Source of the DNA: Chryseobacterium suipulveris
GTDB lineage: Bacteria; Bacteroidota; Bacteroidia; Flavobacteriales; Weeksellaceae
DNA length: 64,000 nucleotides
Reading direction: 5' to 3'
Assembly (NCBI RefSeq): GCF_022811685.1
Contig: NZ_CP094532.1
Coordinates: 397,501-461,500 of the forward strand
Part shown: piece by piece, positions 47,981 to 55,343 of the stretch
Layout: each line of letters opens with the position of its first letter
How positions within the stretch are numbered: the first letter of the stretch is position 1
The notes under the pieces: generated by a model
Seen by the model: only the letters and a program-made list of their open reading frames with translations
The model's database searches: none
Told to the model about the DNA's origin: nothing
Program-made: the position numbers and the translations under genes

Positions 47981-48019
47981 CTTAGATGGCGAGAAAATTT
48001 TCCTCCCTCTATGGATTTT

Positions 48020-48041
48020 GGGGTAATCAAATTCAGGTTTA
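48020..48041 (+). repeat. Half copy of the 50131-50192 hairpin element
   Basis: Twenty-two bases (GGGGTAATCAAATTCAGGTT plus TA) are identical to 50165-50186. The matching left arm is absent here, so only the loop and right arm of the element remain. Confidence 0.75.
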
Positions 48042-48250
48042 ATTTTGATCTAGCTTTTTTGCAATATTTCTTATTGTGTTTAGTTAGTCGCCTAAATTAA
48101 GGATTCTTGAAACCTTGTATTCTACCTTTGCTAAATGAAATTGCTTTGCGCTCGTCATAGTTAGCATTTTCATTAAATTCTCTTTGCATCTTTGCGATAA
48201 AATACGCACGCAAAATTTGCTTTTCATTAATTGTCACTCAAACTTCATCC

Positions 48251-49297
48251 ATGCAAATCGATTTTTCACAAAATATCAATTTACTATCACTTTCACCCCA
48301 AACCGAATTTGAGCGGAAAGTCGTTTCTTTTTTAGAAGAATGGTTTTCCGATTCTGAAACCGTTTTAGTACAAACTTCGGGTTCCACAGGAGTTCCAAAA
48401 ATTCTTGAAGTTGAAAAAGTGCGAATGCTGAATTCCGCAAAGATGACCTGCAATTTTCTTGGACTGAAAAAAGGCGATTCGGCTTTTCTTTGCCTTCCCG
48501 TAGAATATATTTCCGGAAAAATGATGTTGGTTCGATCCATTGAGAGAAAGTTAAAACTGACCATTGTCAATCCTACTTCAAAACCACTCGAAAATATTGA
48601 ACAATGGTTTGATTTCTGCGCGATGTCTCCGTTACAGGTCGAGAATTCTTTAGCCAAAACAAAAAATATCGGTAAACTGATTATCGGCGGAGCGCAGGTT
48701 TCAGAAACGCTCAAAAAAAAACTCAATCAAGCGCTCACTTCTTCTAACGCTCAAACTACAGTTTTCGAAACGTATGGAATGAGTGAGACACTCTCTCACA
48801 TTGCGTTGAAAGAACTATTTCCTACTGATGAAAATTACTTTTCTGTTTTGGATGGAATTGAAGTTTCCAAAGACGAACGTGGTTGTCTGACAATTTTTGC
48901 GCCGAAACTCAATGCAGAAGTTCTCAAAACTAACGATTTAGTTGAACTTCGAAATTTAGAATCTGATAAGTTTGATAGACAGCAATTCAAATTTTTAGGA
49001 AGAACAGACAATGTAATTAATTCGGCTGGATTAAAAATTTGTCCCGAAGAACTGGAAAGCTTGGTGAAAAAGAAAATTGCAAATGAAGCTGTTTTCATCG
49101 GGGTTACAAATGATTTACTTGGCAAAAAATTGGTGCTGATTATTGAGGGAATTCAGAATGAAAAGTTGCTGCAGGATTTATCAGAAATTTCTTATCCAAC
49201 CAAAAACCATCAGCCGAAAGAGATTATCTTTGTAGAAACCATTCCGAGAAAACCCAACGGAAAAATCGACCGGATGGAATTGAAGAAGAGATTTTAA
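48251..49297 (+). CDS. menE: O-succinylbenzoate-CoA ligase (short ANL enzyme)
   Basis: Activates o-succinylbenzoate with ATP and CoA in menaquinone synthesis. The 348-residue protein has the adenylation motifs TSGSTGVPK (about residues 43-51), ETYGMSET (YGMSET, A5), GRTDNVINSAGLKI (A8) and the catalytic lysine region RKPNGKIDR (A10). It is shorter than Proteobacterial MenE because the N-terminal subdomain is reduced, as is usual in Bacteroidota. The remaining men genes are not in the window, so the call relies on sequence only. Confidence 0.85.
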   Translation: MQIDFSQNINLLSLSPQTEFERKVVSFLEEWFSDSETVLVQTSGSTGVPKILEVEKVRMLNSAKMTCNFLGLKKGDSAFLCLPVEYISGKMMLVRSIERKLKLTIVNPTSKPLENIEQWFDFCAMSPLQVENSLAKTKNIGKLIIGGAQVSETLKKKLNQALTSSNAQTTVFETYGMSETLSHIALKELFPTDENYFSVLDGIEVSKDERGCLTIFAPKLNAEVLKTNDLVELRNLESDKFDRQQFKFLGRTDNVINSAGLKICPEELESLVKKKIANEAVFIGVTNDLLGKKLVLIIEGIQNEKLLQDLSEISYPTKNHQPKEIIFVETIPRKPNGKIDRMELKKRF

Positions 49298-49355
49298 CCA
49301 CCCCTGTCTTCTCCTTCGTCGAAGACACCCCCCCCAAAGGAGGGGAATTCCGAAA
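49298..49355. repeat. GC-rich hairpin repeat after menE
   Basis: ACCCCTGTCTTC-TCCTTCGTC-GAAGACACCCC forms a hairpin and is followed by CCCC..AAAGGAGGGG. This resembles a recurrent flavobacterial intergenic phrase. Confidence 0.45.
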
Positions 49356-49367
49356 ACCTTAACCCAA

Positions 49368-49766
49368 ATGAAAGACTTTTCTACAGAGCTCACTTTCAAA
49401 ACCTCGCGCAGCAGCGGCGCGGGTGGACAAAACGTGAACAAGGTAGAAACTTCGGTAACCGTAATGTGGAAAGTTTCGGCGAGTGAATTTTTCAGCGAGG
49501 AGGAGAAAGAACTCATTTCCCAAAAACTCAAAAACCGGATAAATTTGGACGGGATTCTTCAGATCACTGTTTCCGACAGTAGGACCCAACTGCAAAACCG
49601 AAAAATTGCGGTTGAAAGAATTACGGAACTGGTCAACAAATCCTTAATCAAACCAAAACCCCGGAAATCAACAAAACCATCGAAAGCACAAATCGAAAAA
49701 AGGTTGGACACCAAAAAGAAACTTTCGGCAAAGAAAGACAACAGGAGATTCCGTCCTGATCTTTAA
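49368..49766 (+). CDS. arfB: Peptidyl-tRNA hydrolase ArfB (ribosome rescue)
   Basis: Releases peptide from ribosomes stalled on truncated mRNA without a stop codon. The 132-residue protein has the RF-1 type domain with RSSGAGGQNVNK carrying Gly-Gly-Gln at 19-21, and a basic, lysine/arginine-rich C-terminal tail (KPKPRKSTKPSKAQIEKR and RRFRPDL) that enters the mRNA channel. With SmpB (24823) this genome region encodes both main rescue routes. The 460 nt after it contain a hairpin element and no confident gene. Confidence 0.93.
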   Translation: MKDFSTELTFKTSRSSGAGGQNVNKVETSVTVMWKVSASEFFSEEEKELISQKLKNRINLDGILQITVSDSRTQLQNRKIAVERITELVNKSLIKPKPRKSTKPSKAQIEKRLDTKKKLSAKKDNRRFRPDL

Positions 49767-49788
49767 CTATTTGTTTTTTAGAAAGTTA

Positions 49789-49929
49789 ATGATTATCTTT
49801 GAAGAAATTGAAAACATCCGGATGATCAATTTCCTATTTCATAACTCACGTCTTGACCAGATTCTGTCATCACTGCGTTATCTGCACCGCGACGCTTTCC
49901 TTAGGAACTCCAAGGAATTCGTCAGCTAA
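49789..49929 (+). CDS. Possible small ORF of 46 residues
   Basis: An ATG-initiated frame, MIIFEEIENIRMINFLFHNS..., ending RNSKEFVS, preceded by TAGAAAGTTA. It has no recognised family and no membrane or signal feature. Coding status is uncertain, and chance occurrence is possible in this spacer. Confidence 0.2.
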   Translation: MIIFEEIENIRMINFLFHNSRLDQILSSLRYLHRDAFLRNSKEFVS

Positions 49930-50103
49930 ACCCTGTCCGGTCCGCGACAGGGTACTTATACATTCATTTTATTTTTTCGCTTCCGAAATTAGCATTACAG
50001 GACTTTGCTAAATTCGTTTTGCGGGTCATTTTGCGAAATATCATTTAATTTAGAGTGAAATATTTCAAAATAAAATAGTAACGGAAATTTTCTTTTTGCA
50101 CTA

Positions 50104-50117
50104 TTCGTCGCGACGAA
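50104..50117. other. Perfect 14-bp palindrome
   Basis: TTCGTCGCGACGAA, GC-rich in an AT-rich spacer, 14 nt before the long hairpin at 50131. Confidence 0.6.
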
Positions 50118-50130
50118 CGGACAGTTTCCC

Positions 50131-50192
50131 TCTAAATAAAGCTGAATTTGCTCCTTTTAGGGTCGGGGTAATCAAATTCAGGTTTATTTAGA
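50131..50192 (+). other. 20-bp inverted-repeat hairpin upstream of the GreA/Rnk-like gene
   Basis: TCTAAATAAAGCTGAATTTG (50131-50150) pairs with CAAATTCAGGTTTATTTAGA (50173-50192), with one mismatch and a 22-nt loop. The loop and right arm recur at 48020-48041. It lies 36 nt before the ATG at 50228, so it would be in the leader of that gene or form a mobile-element relic. Confidence 0.6.
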
Positions 50193-50227
50193 AAAACCTA
50201 ATTAATCTTAATTTAAATATTACAAAA

Positions 50228-50614
50228 ATGTCAGAGAACATAATCTTAACAACCGGAATTTATGATGCCATTAAAGAGCATCTCAGAAGAAGAAAGGTAA
50301 GTATCGAGGAAGAAAAACGCCTACAAACCGAACTTAAGGGCGCACAACAGGTTTTGCGCAGGGATTTACCCGAAGACGTGGTGACTGTTGACAGGAAAGT
50401 TACCATCAAAGACCACACGAACGATCATGAGAATGAGTACATCTTTGTGGCTTCGACCAAAGCAAAACCGAAAAAGAACAAATACTCTATCCTCTCAGAT
50501 ATTGCACTTGCAGCGGTAGGTTACAAAGCAGGTGACATTATCAAGTGGCCTTTCAAAGACGGAGAAAGAAAAATCGAGATTCTCAAGGTAGAACCGTGGA
50601 TTCAGCCAGCGTAA
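50228..50614 (+). CDS. GreA/GreB C-terminal domain protein (Rnk-like)
   Basis: A 128-residue protein matching the C-terminal FKBP-like domain of transcript cleavage factors: YIFVASTKAKPKKNKYSILSDIALAAVGYKAGDIIKWPFKDGER (in part) with the final EILKVE strand. The N-terminal part (EEEKRLQTELKGAQQVLRRDLPEDVVT) forms a short coiled coil instead of the long one of GreA. Rnk-type proteins bind RNA polymerase without cleaving. A long hairpin and a terminator flank the gene, suggesting a single-gene unit. Confidence 0.75.
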   Translation: MSENIILTTGIYDAIKEHLRRRKVSIEEEKRLQTELKGAQQVLRRDLPEDVVTVDRKVTIKDHTNDHENEYIFVASTKAKPKKNKYSILSDIALAAVGYKAGDIIKWPFKDGERKIEILKVEPWIQPA

Positions 50615-50634
50615 ATGGTTTTCACGTTATCACA

Positions 50635-50668
50635 AAAGCCGTTTCCGAACAAGAGACGGCTTTGTTTT
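50635..50668 (+). terminator. Terminator after the GreA/Rnk-like gene
   Basis: AAAGCCGT/ACGGCTTT stem with a 13-nt loop and a T-rich tail. Confidence 0.8.
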
Positions 50669-50709
50669 TGGGAACTCAACGCCGGGTTTCTGCTTCCAAC
50701 CCAAATCCC

Positions 50710-50717
50710 TATCTTTG
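50710..50717 (+). promoter_or_regulatory. Candidate -7 box for the deoxyhypusine-synthase-like gene
   Basis: TATCTTTG, 26 nt before the ATG at 50743. Confidence 0.45.
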
Positions 50718-50742
50718 TGAAATCAAAAAAAACCTTTAAAAA

Positions 50743-51717
50743 ATGAACAAGCCGATTACTGAATTTATCGAAAAATATTACCTGCACTTCAACGCTGCGG
50801 CTTTGGTAGATGCTTCCAAAGGATATGTCGCCCATTTGAAAGACGGCGGAAAAATGCTGATTTCTTTGGCGGGCGCGATGTCAACCGCGGAACTGGGCAA
50901 AATCTTGGCAGAAATGATTCGTCAGGACAAAGTGCAGATCATTTCCTGCACCGGAGCAAACCTGGAGGAAGATTTGATGAATTTGGTGGCGCATTCGCAC
51001 TACGTGAGAGTTCCCAACTATCGTGACCTCACTCCGCAGGAAGAATGGGCGTTGCTCGAAAAAGGGCTGAACCGAGTTACAGACACCTGCATTCCCGAAG
51101 AAGAGGCGTTCCGACGGTTACAGAAGCACATCTACGAAATCTGGAAAGATGCCGAAGAAAAAGGAGAACGATATTTTCCGCACGAATATATGTACAAAAT
51201 GCTTTTGTCAGGCGTTTTGGAGCAGTATTATGAAATCCCGAAAGAGAACTCTTGGATGCTTGCTGCCGCCGAGAAAAACCTTCCGATCGTGGTTCCAGGA
51301 TGGGAAGATTCCACAATGGGGAATATCTTCGCGAGCTACTGTATCAAAGGCGATTTGAAACCTTCGACGATGAAATCTGGAATTGAATACATGACCTTCC
51401 TTGCCGATTGGTACCCGAAAAACTCAGCAGGAAAAGGAGTCGGATTCTTCCAAATCGGTGGCGGAATCGCGGGAGATTTCCCAATCTGCGTCGTACCGAT
51501 GCTTTACCAGGATTTAGAAATGACCGACATCCCGTTCTGGTCGTACTTCTGCCAGATTTCAGATTCCACCACGTCGTTCGGATCCTATTCCGGCGCGGTA
51601 CCCAACGAAAAAATTACTTGGGGAAAACTCGACATCAACACCCCGAAATACATCGTGGAAAGCGACGCCACCATTTGCGCGCCGCTGATGTTCCAGTACA
51701 TTCTTGAAAACTCTTAA
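50743..51717 (+). CDS. Deoxyhypusine synthase family protein
   Basis: A 324-residue NAD-dependent enzyme of the deoxyhypusine synthase (DHS) family. Conserved blocks include MLISLAGAMSTAELGK, QIISCTGANLEEDLMN, VPGWEDSTMG and GKGVGFFQIGGG, and the catalytic-lysine segment ITWGKLD with Lys295, equivalent to the WGK of eukaryotic DHS. The family transfers an aminobutyl group from spermidine; in bacteria, which have no eIF5A, related enzymes make homospermidine or similar polyamines. The true substrate is not shown. Element copy D follows. Confidence 0.85.
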   Translation: MNKPITEFIEKYYLHFNAAALVDASKGYVAHLKDGGKMLISLAGAMSTAELGKILAEMIRQDKVQIISCTGANLEEDLMNLVAHSHYVRVPNYRDLTPQEEWALLEKGLNRVTDTCIPEEEAFRRLQKHIYEIWKDAEEKGERYFPHEYMYKMLLSGVLEQYYEIPKENSWMLAAAEKNLPIVVPGWEDSTMGNIFASYCIKGDLKPSTMKSGIEYMTFLADWYPKNSAGKGVGFFQIGGGIAGDFPICVVPMLYQDLEMTDIPFWSYFCQISDSTTSFGSYSGAVPNEKITWGKLDINTPKYIVESDATICAPLMFQYILENS

Positions 51718-51719
51718 AA

Positions 51720-51750
51720 AGTACGAATTACGAAATACGAAATACAAATT
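51720..51750 (+). repeat. ACGAAATACG repeat in the 3' spacer
   Basis: Imperfect GTACGAATTACGAAATACGAAATAC units directly after the stop codon, matching those at 27076-27101. Confidence 0.6.
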
Positions 51751-51760
51751 GTCTCCAGAA

Positions 51761-51946
51761 TTTGGGGGCGATTTTTTTTGGAGCAACGAGGTGGGAGTTT
51801 TCTTGCACATGCAGTCCCGCTTTTCCCTGTCTGACGACAGGCAGGGTTGCAATCTTTTTTGTTTTTTTGCGATTGTAGGAATGCGCCAAGAGGCGCATTT
51901 AATTAAGAAAAAAAACAAAAAAGGATTTCAACTGCGATCGGGGCTA
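51761..51946 (+). ncRNA. Structured 3' element, copy D (candidate RNA or repeat family)
   Basis: Begins GGGGGCGA-T8-GGAGCAACGAGG and ends GCGATCGGGGCTAG. It contains a hairpin CCTGTC-TGAC-GACAGG, then a 15-bp stem CTTTTTTGTTTTTTT / AAAAAAAACAAAAAAG enclosing a terminal hairpin AATGCGCC-AAGA-GGCGCATT. The stem carries an internal G-C pair where copy C has C-G. It lies about 45 nt after the stop of the DHS-like gene on the same strand. The rest of 51947-52040 shows nothing I can assign. Confidence 0.65.
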
Positions 51947-52043
51947 GAAACTCATTCCCGTACTTCTTTGCAAAGCTGTGCGCTACAAAATCACTTTTCG
52001 GCGCTCGCTCCGCTCGCTCCTTCCTACTTACACCAAAAAATCC

Positions 52044-52051
52044 TACCTTTG
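52044..52051 (+). promoter_or_regulatory. Candidate -7 box for the ATL gene
   Basis: TACCTTTG ends four bases before the ATG, so the transcript may be leaderless. Confidence 0.4.
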
Positions 52052-52055
52052 AAAT

Positions 52056-52361
52056 ATGGACGAACTTTTCAAAAAACAGGTTTACCAAATCATTCGGCTC
52101 ATCCCGGAAGGAAGGGTAACGAGTTATGGAGCGATTGCGAAGGCGGTTGGTTATCCGAATCATTCGCGCCACGTTGGAAATGTCCTGCGTAATTACGGCG
52201 ACGATTTTCCTGCGCACCGTGTATGCAATTCGTGCGGACATATCACAGCGAGCTGTCTCCGTGATTTTGTCGGCAAACTGGCAAAAGAAGGAGTGGAAGT
52301 GAAGGACAATAGAATTCAGAATTTTAGGAATATCTTTTGGAATCCGTTGATTGAATTATGA
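52056..52361 (+). CDS. Alkyltransferase-like protein (MGMT family, active-site Cys replaced)
   Basis: A 101-residue protein of the DNA-binding domain of O6-alkylguanine-DNA alkyltransferase. It has the helix-turn-helix (VTSYGAIAKAVGYPNHSRHVGNVL) and the segment DFPAHRV (residues 50-56), where the catalytic PCHRV cysteine is alanine (Ala53). Such ATL proteins bind alkylated guanine and hand the lesion to nucleotide excision repair, without transferring the alkyl group; an Ala-type ATL is known from Thermus. No uvr gene is near. The frame ends 52361. Confidence 0.9.
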   Translation: MDELFKKQVYQIIRLIPEGRVTSYGAIAKAVGYPNHSRHVGNVLRNYGDDFPAHRVCNSCGHITASCLRDFVGKLAKEGVEVKDNRIQNFRNIFWNPLIEL

Positions 52362-52599
52362 TATCTTAAGAGCCCAAAAAACTTAGCTTAACTTACTGGA
52401 ATCATTCAAGAATTAGTTAGTTTCTTTTCATGTAAAATGTTTTGCACTGATGATATTAAATGAGTTAAAAATTTCCGAATTGTGATAAACACAGTATTGA
52501 CCGCGTTTTTTCCTCATATTTATTTTGCATATTACAATGATAAATAAATATTATTGGGAATAGTAAGATAAAAAACATTCTTTTTCTAATCGTTGTAGT

Positions 52600-52688
52600 G
52601 TTCAATGTTTTACGGCGGAGAACATTTTTTTCATCATTTGTGTTTTTATAAATCCATCAATCTCAGCAGATTGGTGGATTTTTATTTA
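52600..52688 (+). ncRNA. Candidate small RNA/leader unit 1 of a tandem pair
   Basis: About 90 nt ending in an intrinsic terminator: AATCCATCAATCT-CAGC-AGATTGGTGGATT (52651-52680) with T-tract. It shares a 24-nt identical core (52625-52648) with unit 2 and can be read as a short frame from GTG 52598 (VFNVLRRRTFFSSFVFL). Upstream promoter elements are weaker than for unit 2. It lies in the 590-nt spacer between the ATL and ABC-F genes. Confidence 0.55.
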
Positions 52689-52736
52689 CTCAAAGTGAGA
52701 AAAAGCGGTATAGATTAAATTTTTATCGAAAACGTG

Positions 52737-52768
52737 TTTGCGGAATTCAAAAATTATTTCAATATTTG
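52737..52768 (+). promoter_or_regulatory. Promoter of candidate small RNA unit 2
   Basis: TTTG (52737-52740), 20 nt, AATATTTG (52761-52768): one mismatch from TTTG-N20-TAnnTTTG, ahead of a terminator-ended unit. Confidence 0.6.
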
Positions 52769-52770
52769 CA

Positions 52771-52861
52771 GTGGTCAATTGTTCAACAATGGCCAAGAAT
52801 AAATTTTTTTCATCATTTGTGTTTTTAGAATCTACCGAAGTTTTTCGGTAGGTTTTTTTTT
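52771..52861 (+). ncRNA. Candidate small RNA/leader unit 2 of a tandem pair
   Basis: About 90 nt from a predicted start near 52773 to an intrinsic terminator CTACCGAA-GTTT-TTCGGTAG plus T9. It contains the same 24-nt core (52804-52827) as unit 1 and an ATG frame of 20 codons (52789-52851, MAKNKFFSSFVFLESTEVFR) that ends inside the terminator stem. It could be an RNA gene or an attenuator leader peptide for the ABC-F gene downstream. Confidence 0.6.
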
Positions 52862-52908
52862 ATTTCTACCGGTTCATTTTACAAATTCGGAATTCAATAA
52901 GTTTCCCT

Positions 52909-52916
52909 ATTTTTGC
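52909..52916 (+). promoter_or_regulatory. Candidate -7 box for the second ABC-F gene
   Basis: TATTTTTG, 37 nt before the ATG, beyond the small RNA terminator. Confidence 0.5.
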
Positions 52917-52953
52917 ACGTCGAAAATTACTCATTACAAATACTTTATTGCTC

Positions 52954-54918
52954 ATGATTTCAGTTCAGGGTTTAGGTCTGCACCACTCGGGAAATTATCT
53001 TTTTCAGAACGTCAATTTTACCATTAAGAAAGATGATAAGATCGGTTTGGTCGGGAAAAATGGAGCAGGGAAATCTACGCTGCTGAAAATGCTTTCCGGG
53101 GAAATTAATTTCTTCGAAGGTTTTATCGTTCCTGAAGGAAATATCACCATCGGTTTCCTGAAGCAGGATTTGGATTTCGTGAAAGGAAGAACGGTATGGA
53201 ATGAGACTTTGCAGGCATTCGAACAGATCAACGCGATGAAGGCGGAACTCGATGACGTGAATCATCAGTTGGCGACAAGAACCGATTACGAAAGCGACGC
53301 CTACGAAAAATTGATCCATCGAATGACGGAATTAAATGATTTGTTGATGCACCACGACGCATACAATTTGGAAGGTGATGTGGAAAAAGTGCTTTTAGGA
53401 TTAGGTTTTAAAGCCGATGATTTCCACAAAATTACTGATGAGTTTTCCGGAGGTTGGAGAATGAGAATCGAGTTGGCAAAACTCCTCCTTCAGAAAAACG
53501 ACTTGATGCTCCTCGACGAACCGACGAACCACCTCGATATGGAGTCCATCATTTGGCTCGAAAGTTTTCTGAAGGAATATCCCGGTTCCATCGTTTTGGT
53601 GAGCCACGACAAACAGTTTATGACTTCCGTTTGCAACCGGACTTTCGATATTAACAATAAAAAGATTGACGACTATAAAGCCAACTATTCCAAATACCTT
53701 GAGCTGAGTAAGGAGCGAAAGGAAAAACTCACCCAAGCAAAGAAAAACCAGGACGCGGAAATCAAGCAGATGGAAGACAATATCAACCGGTTCCGTGCTT
53801 CTGCAACGAAGGCATCTTTTGCGCAGTCTTTGATTAAAAAATTAGAAAAAATCGAGCGCATCGAGATTGATAATGACGATGTTTCCAAATTCAACATCCG
53901 TTTTGTGCAGTCGGTTGTTCCCGGTAAAGTTATTTTCGAGGCGAAGAATTTAGGGAAAGCATATGGCAAGAAACAGGTTTTCGACAAAGTGGATTTCTTT
54001 GTGGAACGAGGAAGCAGAATCGCGCTTCTCGGGCAAAACGGACAGGGCAAAACGACTTTGGCAAAAATCCTCGCCGGTGAAATCAAAGATTATTCAGGAG
54101 AATGGAATCTCGGTCACAATGTGAATATTGGGTATTTTGCGCAAAATCAGGAAGAAGTTCTTTCGCCGAACAAAACTGTTTTGGAGGAAGCCGAAGACGC
54201 CGCAACCGAAGAAACCCGACCGCGAGTTCGCGATTTGTTGGGAAGCTTTCTTTTTCAGGGCGATGACGTGACGAAGAAAACCCGCGTTCTTTCCGGGGGT
54301 GAGCGAAACCGACTGGCTTTGTGTAAATTACTTTTACGTCCGTTCAACACCCTGATTATGGACGAACCGACAAACCACCTCGATATTCAGTCCAAGGAAA
54401 TTATCAAATTGGCGCTACAAAAATTCGAAGGAACGTTGATTGTGATTTCTCACGACCGTGAATTTTTGCAAGGACTTTCCGACAAAATCTTTGAATTCCG
54501 CGACGGAAGGATGAAGGAGTTTCTCGGAAACATTGATGAATACCTTGAGTTCAGGCAAAAAGAATCGATCCGTGAAATTTCGGCCGAAAAGTCGAAACTG
54601 TCGGAAATGCGAAACGAACCCGTTGTTCAAAAGGAAGACGTTCCATCAAACGATGTCAAACCACATCAATCCAACCCTGTCCCGAGCAATTCGGGATCAA
54701 ACTCTTTTCAAACCAAAGAACAAAAAAACCTTCAAAACAAGATCAAAAAAGTCGAGGAAAAGATTTCTGCTTTAGAACTGGAGATTGAAAATTTTGAAAG
54801 TTCCTTTGCCAAAGAAAATCCGTCGGCTGAAATTTTGGAACAGTATAATTCCAAAAAAGAGGAGCTGGATCTGGCTTTGCAGGAATGGGAGTATTTGGGA
54901 ACGCAGCTGGAAAGTTAA
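52954..54918 (+). CDS. ABC-F ATPase (Uup/YheS-like) with C-terminal coiled coil
   Basis: A 654-residue soluble ATPase with two complete ABC domains: Walker A GKNGAGKST (first) and GQNGQGKTT (second), signatures FSGGWRMR and LSGGERNR, and Walker B motifs [10 protein letters not shown] and [11 protein letters not shown] charged linker (about 260-310) and a long C-terminal region rich in Lys, Glu and Gln (about 530-654) that is predicted to be coiled coil, as in Uup. ABC-F proteins act at the ribosome E site. Start is the ATG at 52954; a TTG at 52948 is possible. The final part of its gene was duplicated downstream (55166-55234). Confidence 0.9.
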   Translation: MISVQGLGLHHSGNYLFQNVNFTIKKDDKIGLVGKNGAGKSTLLKMLSGEINFFEGFIVPEGNITIGFLKQDLDFVKGRTVWNETLQAFEQINAMKAELDDVNHQLATRTDYESDAYEKLIHRMTELNDLLMHHDAYNLEGDVEKVLLGLGFKADDFHKITDEFSGGWRMRIELAKLLLQKNDLMLLDEPTNHLDMESIIWLESFLKEYPGSIVLVSHDKQFMTSVCNRTFDINNKKIDDYKANYSKYLELSKERKEKLTQAKKNQDAEIKQMEDNINRFRASATKASFAQSLIKKLEKIERIEIDNDDVSKFNIRFVQSVVPGKVIFEAKNLGKAYGKKQVFDKVDFFVERGSRIALLGQNGQGKTTLAKILAGEIKDYSGEWNLGHNVNIGYFAQNQEEVLSPNKTVLEEAEDAATEETRPRVRDLLGSFLFQGDDVTKKTRVLSGGERNRLALCKLLLRPFNTLIMDEPTNHLDIQSKEIIKLALQKFEGTLIVISHDREFLQGLSDKIFEFRDGRMKEFLGNIDEYLEFRQKESIREISAEKSKLSEMRNEPVVQKEDVPSNDVKPHQSNPVPSNSGSNSFQTKEQKNLQNKIKKVEEKISALELEIENFESSFAKENPSAEILEQYNSKKEELDLALQEWEYLGTQLES

Positions 54919-54945
54919 TACTTAATTTCTAAGACTGCGATAATC

Positions 54946-55070
54946 TGTCACGCTGAGGTTCTCGAAGCGTCAAAACTGATTATTTTCCAAAATAATTTTT
55001 GATTAAAGAAAAATTTTTTTTTTTGGACTTTTTTTGTCTGTACCGATGCTTCGAGAACCTCAGCATGACA
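54946..55070. repeat. Inverted-repeat element, copy 1
   Basis: TGTCACGCTGAGGTTCTCGA-AGCGTC at the left and its near complement GATGCTTCGAGAACCTCAGC-ATGACA at the right, about 70 nt apart, with T/A-rich centre. It forms a long hairpin on either strand. It is repeated in the same orientation at 55227-55343. Confidence 0.75.
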
Positions 55071-55165
55071 AAGTTCTGGCTTCTAACAGGTTTTCACTGA
55101 AAGTTTTCGGTTTTTTATTTTTTTACAATCTGTCTTCCGACTTCGGACTTCGGACCTCAAGCTTT

Positions 55166-55234
55166 CTGGAAAAATACAATTCTAAAAAAGAGGAACTGGA
55201 TTTTGATTTGTACGAATGCAGGAATGTGTCACGC
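55166..55234 (+). pseudogene. Duplicated 3' fragment of the ABC-F gene
   Basis: The frame LEKYNSKKEELDFDLYE closely matches the C-terminus of the adjacent ABC-F protein (LEQYNSKKEELDLALQE). DNA identity is about 80% over some 60 nt. It has no start and continues into the inverted repeat. This shows that the 3' end and the following inverted repeat were duplicated together. Confidence 0.7.
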
Positions 55235-55343
55235 TGAGGTTCTCGAAGCGTCAAAATGATTATTTTCCAAAATAACTTTAGACTAAAGAAAATTTTTTGG
55301 ATTTTTTTGTCTGTACTGATGCTTCGAGAACCTCAGCATGACA
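55227..55343. repeat. Inverted-repeat element, copy 2
   Basis: The second copy of the element at 54946-55070, with the same arms and a similar AT-rich centre. After both copies the phrase ACAATCTGTCTTCCGACTTC is repeated as well. Confidence 0.75.

Noticed and set aside
51704..52192. Plus-strand frame of 162 residues across element copy D
   Set aside because: It runs through repeat and structured element sequence and out of frame into the ATL gene; not a gene.
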